Assembly: GCF_030270605.1 (NCBI RefSeq)
Contig: NZ_BSYJ01000003.1
Location: 558,001-622,000, forward strand
Direction: 5' to 3'
DNA: 64,000 nucleotides
From: Biformimicrobium ophioploci
Lineage (GTDB): Bacteria; Pseudomonadota; Gammaproteobacteria; Pseudomonadales; Cellvibrionaceae
Shown: positions 62,148 through 64,000 of the stretch, in pieces
How positions within the stretch are numbered: the first letter of the stretch is position 1
How the letters are laid out: every line of letters begins with the position of its first letter
Notes under the pieces: generated by a model
What the model was told of the DNA's origin: nothing
Database searches by the model: none
Seen by the model: the letters and a program-made list of their open reading frames with translations, nothing else
Program-made: the position numbers and the translations under genes

Positions 62148-63305
62148 ATGAAGGGAAGAACACGGCTCTACCGTGCTATCCAGGCTGCGATCGGTTGCTC
62201 GCTGGTATGTAGCGTTGCCAATGCCCAGCAAGGCGTCGAGCAGGCAAGTCAGCCAGTAGAGGAAGTTGTTGTAACCGGTACCCATATCAAGGGGCTGGAT
62301 ACCGAAGGCGCAGTGCAGGTGGTCCAGATTGGCAGGGAGGAGATTGACGCTTCGGGCGCGCTCTCACCGATCGAGTTGCTCAAGCAGCTTACCCAGACCG
62401 GAGGAGGGAGCGGTACCTTCTCGACAACGACGGCCGGCCCACTTTCAAGCAATACTCCGGTGGGTGCCGCGGGCGTATCCCTGCGCGGGCTCGGCGCGGC
62501 GTCGACTCTGGTCCTGGTAAACGGGCGAAGGGTATCGGTCAGCTCCTTTGCGAAGGGGCAGGAATCCTTTGTAGATGTAAACTCAATTCCGTTGTCGGCA
62601 ATCGAGCGAATCGAGGTGCTGCCGAGTGGTGCTGCGGCAACCTATGGTGCGGACGCTGTTGCGGGCGTAGTCAACTTTGTTCTGCGCGATGACTATGAAG
62701 GCAGTGAACTCAGCCTTTCCCACGGCAATTCGACGGCGAGTACCGACGAGGGTAAGTATAACCTGAACTGGGTATGGGGGCGTAAAGGTGAGCGCAGTCA
62801 CACGATGTTGGTCGCAGACATATTCACCCGGAATGCGCTTTATGATCGCGACAGGGCCGCAACCGCAAATTCAGTAAGGCCGAGCCAGCAGGGTATCTAT
62901 CCCAGTTTCAATGACCTGTTTGCAATGTACTACGACCAGGCAGAAGAAGCTGGGGACGGTGGGTGCGCGGATGAGCAATTTGGTTTTGGTTCGTTTGGTG
63001 AATTTTGCGAATTCAATACCAATGCATATGTGGCGACCCAGGATGAATATGATAGCGCCAGCGTAGTCGGTACATTCGATTTTCAGTTGAGCGACTCGGT
63101 CGAGTGGTTCAATACTGCGATGGTGCAGGCCAGTAGCTCCAGCGGCACGGCATCACCAGCAAATTTCAGTCGCGCCCCGTTCGACCCGGAATCGCCGCTC
63201 TGGCCCGAGGCACTGAAGGCAGATATCGTTGAGGAAGGCGGGTTCAGCCCCGATTTTCCAACTGATGATTTCAGCGATTTTTATGGCTATCCGATTTTTG
63301 CATGA
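62148..63305 (+). pseudogene. Truncated TonB-dependent receptor
   Basis: A 385-residue fragment with a signal peptide (ends NAQQG), TonB box-like EEVVVTGTHIKG, a complete plug (RGLGAASTLVLVNGRRVS, RIEVLPSGAAATYGADAVAGVVNFVLR) and the first barrel strands. It belongs to the large TonB receptor subgroup of about 900-1000 residues but ends at GYPIFA-TGA (63303-63305), losing most of the barrel and the C-terminal signal. The sequence after the TGA, in the same frame, codes for an unrelated carrier. A protein might be made but could not form a normal barrel. Confidence 0.85.
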
Positions 63306-64000
63306 GGTGTGCCATTTTTTGCGGAAGGCGGCGATATCGGCCTTTTGAATTTTGCCTTTGAGGGCATGGTTTCAGGCACCAAGTGGGGCGCGTCCATCGG
63401 TGTATTCGCGTTTGTCCTGCTGACAGGCGGCGCGTTCGGGTTGATTTTTGCCAGCGGTAGTGTGGAGCGGCTGTTACGCCTGGTGATCGCGCGTAAGGCG
63501 ATACCCGGTTCCTTGTACCTGGCGATACTCTGCCTGATGTTTTCCCTGGGCGGGGCCGTCTTTGGCATGGGTGAAGAGGTAATTCCCTTTACTCTCATCG
63601 TCGTTCCGGCATTGATAGCAATGGGATACGACAGCATTACCGCGGTTCTTGTGACTTATGTCGCCACCCAGCTGGGGTTTGCGACGTCCTGGATGAACCC
63701 TTTTGGTGTAAGCATTGCGCAAGGCATTGCCGATGTGCCGTTGATGTCCGGTAGTCTTCCCAGGATGGCGCTGTGGGCTGTAGTGACGCTGTGCCTGGTG
63801 GTATATACCCACTATTATGCGCGCAGGGTCCTGCAAAACCCGGAATCCTCGCTGCCATATAAATCTGACAGTCAGCATCGCGCAACACTGGACGCATCGG
63901 AGTCCACGACGGCCCTGGTCCGTGGTGACGGCCTCGTACTGCTACTCTTCCTTGGCGGTATCGCCTGGATGGTCTGGGGTGTTGTGAGCCGCGGCTATTT
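63306..64000 (+). pseudogene. YfcC-like (C4-dicarboxylate carrier family) gene, 5' truncated and cut by the window end
   Basis: Translation in the frame of the upstream receptor gives VPFFAEGGDIGLLNFAFEGM, SIGVFAFVLLTGGAFGLIF, GEEVIPFTLIVVPALIAMGYD and SWMNPFGVSIAQGIADVPLMSG, the pattern of YfcC-type carriers, and runs open to the last base. The first one or two helices found in full members are missing, and no good ribosome site lies before the GTG at 63309 or ATG at 63367. The reading is a 5'-truncated gene joined to the receptor; expression from an internal start cannot be excluded. Confidence 0.7.

Noticed and set aside
1-64000. CRISPR arrays, tRNA or rRNA genes, complete insertion sequences, prophage
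   Set aside because: I saw no regularly spaced repeats, cloverleaf sequences, transposase or phage structural genes anywhere in the window.

Overview
The window is chromosomal DNA of a Gram-negative gammaproteobacterium. Conserved genes with standard gammaproteobacterial order (lpxA-lpxB-rnhB; ffh-rpsP-rimM-trmD-rplS; xerD-dsbC-hom-thrC-recJ; prfB-lysS), GC-rich codons, many TonB-dependent receptors and lipoprotein binding proteins suggest a marine or soil Cellvibrionales/Microbulbifer-like organism. That taxonomic guess is inference; no rRNA gene or other marker here fixes it.

Layout. 1-14.9 kb is a housekeeping block: the end of lpxA, lpxB and rnhB; a convergent corB-like/ypjD-like pair; then ffh, ribosomal and tRNA-modification genes, xerD, dsbC, threonine biosynthesis and recJ. 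14.9-54.8 kb is accessory. It holds two exporters, an M1 peptidase, a peptide ABC transporter with five tandem substrate-binding lipoprotein genes plus relics of others (19.8-32.7 kb), and an OsmC protein. It continues with an RND/MMPL exporter operon ending in DUF2892 and two rhodaneses (33.4-39.1 kb), then a TetR/MFS/TonB/hydrolase/thiolase/acyl-CoA-ligase catabolic cluster (39.1-47.5 kb). Next come a BigR-type ArsR regulator with a YeeE pair, a periplasmic peroxiredoxin and an ETHE1-like persulfide dioxygenase (48.1-51.6 kb), and a MerR/CueR-like regulator with a cysteine-rich SO_0444-type metal permease (52.3-53.9 kb). 54.8-61.6 kb returns to conserved genes: prfB with its programmed frameshift, lysS, TPM/TPM/lemA, yaeQ, yajQ and a DUF3014 gene. 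The window ends in a TonB receptor truncated and joined in frame, across one TGA, to a 5'-truncated YfcC-like carrier.

How the parts fit. In E. coli recJ, prfB and lysS are adjacent, so the 40 kb between recJ and prfB looks like accessory material placed inside a conserved run. The most interesting signal is a shared inverted repeat, TTAG-N6-CTAA. It occurs before the BigR-like gene (48108-48125), between the YeeE pair and the persulfide dioxygenase (50609-50630), and twice just before the MMPL operon 15 kb away (33288-33348). This predicts one sulfane-sulfur/persulfide regulon that includes an undescribed envelope export module: MMPL pump, LolA-like periplasmic protein, beta-barrel, DUF2892 and two rhodaneses. 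The peptide transporter array shows recent tandem duplication, gene conversion between copies and decayed relics, as expected of a locus diversifying substrate capture.
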